A stretch of DNA of 12,707 nucleotides from Anaerolineae bacterium (GTDB lineage: Bacteria; Chloroflexota; Anaerolineae; JAFGEY01), in NCBI GenBank assembly GCA_016929205.1, contig JAFGJF010000297.1:1-12707 (forward strand), written 5' to 3'. Numbering within the stretch: position 1 is the first letter of the stretch; the number at the start of each line of letters is the position of its first letter. This document shows positions 12,654-12,707 of the stretch, piece after piece. A program made the position numbers and the translations under genes. The notes beneath the pieces were generated by a model that saw only the letters and a program-made list of their open reading frames with translations, was not told the origin of the DNA and ran no database searches.

Positions 12654-12707
12654 CGGGCATAGGGCAATGCGACAGGAACCGATCTCTGAATCTGTATGGT
12701 ATAGCGC

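Noticed and set aside
1..12707. CRISPR arrays, tRNA or rRNA genes, riboswitches
   Set aside because: No regularly spaced repeats, cloverleaf-type sequence with a CCA-proximal stem, rRNA-like conserved blocks or known aptamer cores were seen by eye on either strand.

Overview
The window looks like an accessory, partly decayed stretch of a moderately GC-rich bacterial chromosome. An anaerobic or facultative Chloroflexota (Anaerolineae-like) host is my best guess. It rests on the style of several proteins (the 83-residue conserved protein at 589-840, the 'PPGAQFDDYF' domain at 896-1180, the IS3-type transposase tail) and on the class I-like hybrid cluster protein. No rRNA or marker gene confirms it. 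No tRNA, rRNA or CRISPR array was seen.

Layout. (1) 1-1660 is a graveyard: a zinc alcohol dehydrogenase fragment running in from the left edge and joined to an unrelated tail, two small minus-strand genes or fragments separated by a perfect hairpin, and the C-terminal end of an IS3-family transposase with two in-frame stops. (2) 1668-2825 is an intact M20D amidohydrolase (plus strand), followed by about 520 bases with no recognisable gene. (3) 3344-5032 is a plus-strand group: a Crp/Fnr-family regulator, a small cupin and a four-helix membrane protein. It converges on (4) a minus-strand series reading right to left: an M28 peptidase (11984-10782), an internally shortened Gfo/Idh/MocA oxidoreductase (10592-9951), a membrane-anchored kelch protein (9890-8796), an Ntn-hydrolase-like enzyme fused to a polytopic membrane domain (8782-7181), a truncated class I glutamine amidotransferase that seems to start at CTG (7157-6789), and hcp (6744-5092). 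(5) 11985-12707 holds a 28-codon upstream ORF overlapping the M28 start, a C-terminal fragment resembling a THEP1-type NTPase, and a pair of good sigma70-type promoters facing away from each other.

The most coherent functional unit is the Crp/Fnr regulator, cupin and membrane protein facing hcp. Hcp handles NO and hydroxylamine in anaerobes and is commonly controlled by Crp/Fnr-family proteins. A perfect 5-4-5 dyad (TTGTG-N4-CACAA) of the kind such proteins bind lies directly upstream of the hcp ribosome binding site. I infer a nitrosative-stress module in which the regulator controls hcp. The membrane protein has one His in each of two helices and could be a heme or metal site.

The most notable observations are the amidotransferase lacking an ATG start and its catalytic half, the clean in-frame deletion in the Gfo/Idh/MocA protein, the Ntn-hydrolase/membrane fusion next to a kelch protein, a 15-bp nested hairpin sitting on the kelch ribosome binding site, and the ATGA-coupled small ORF before the peptidase.
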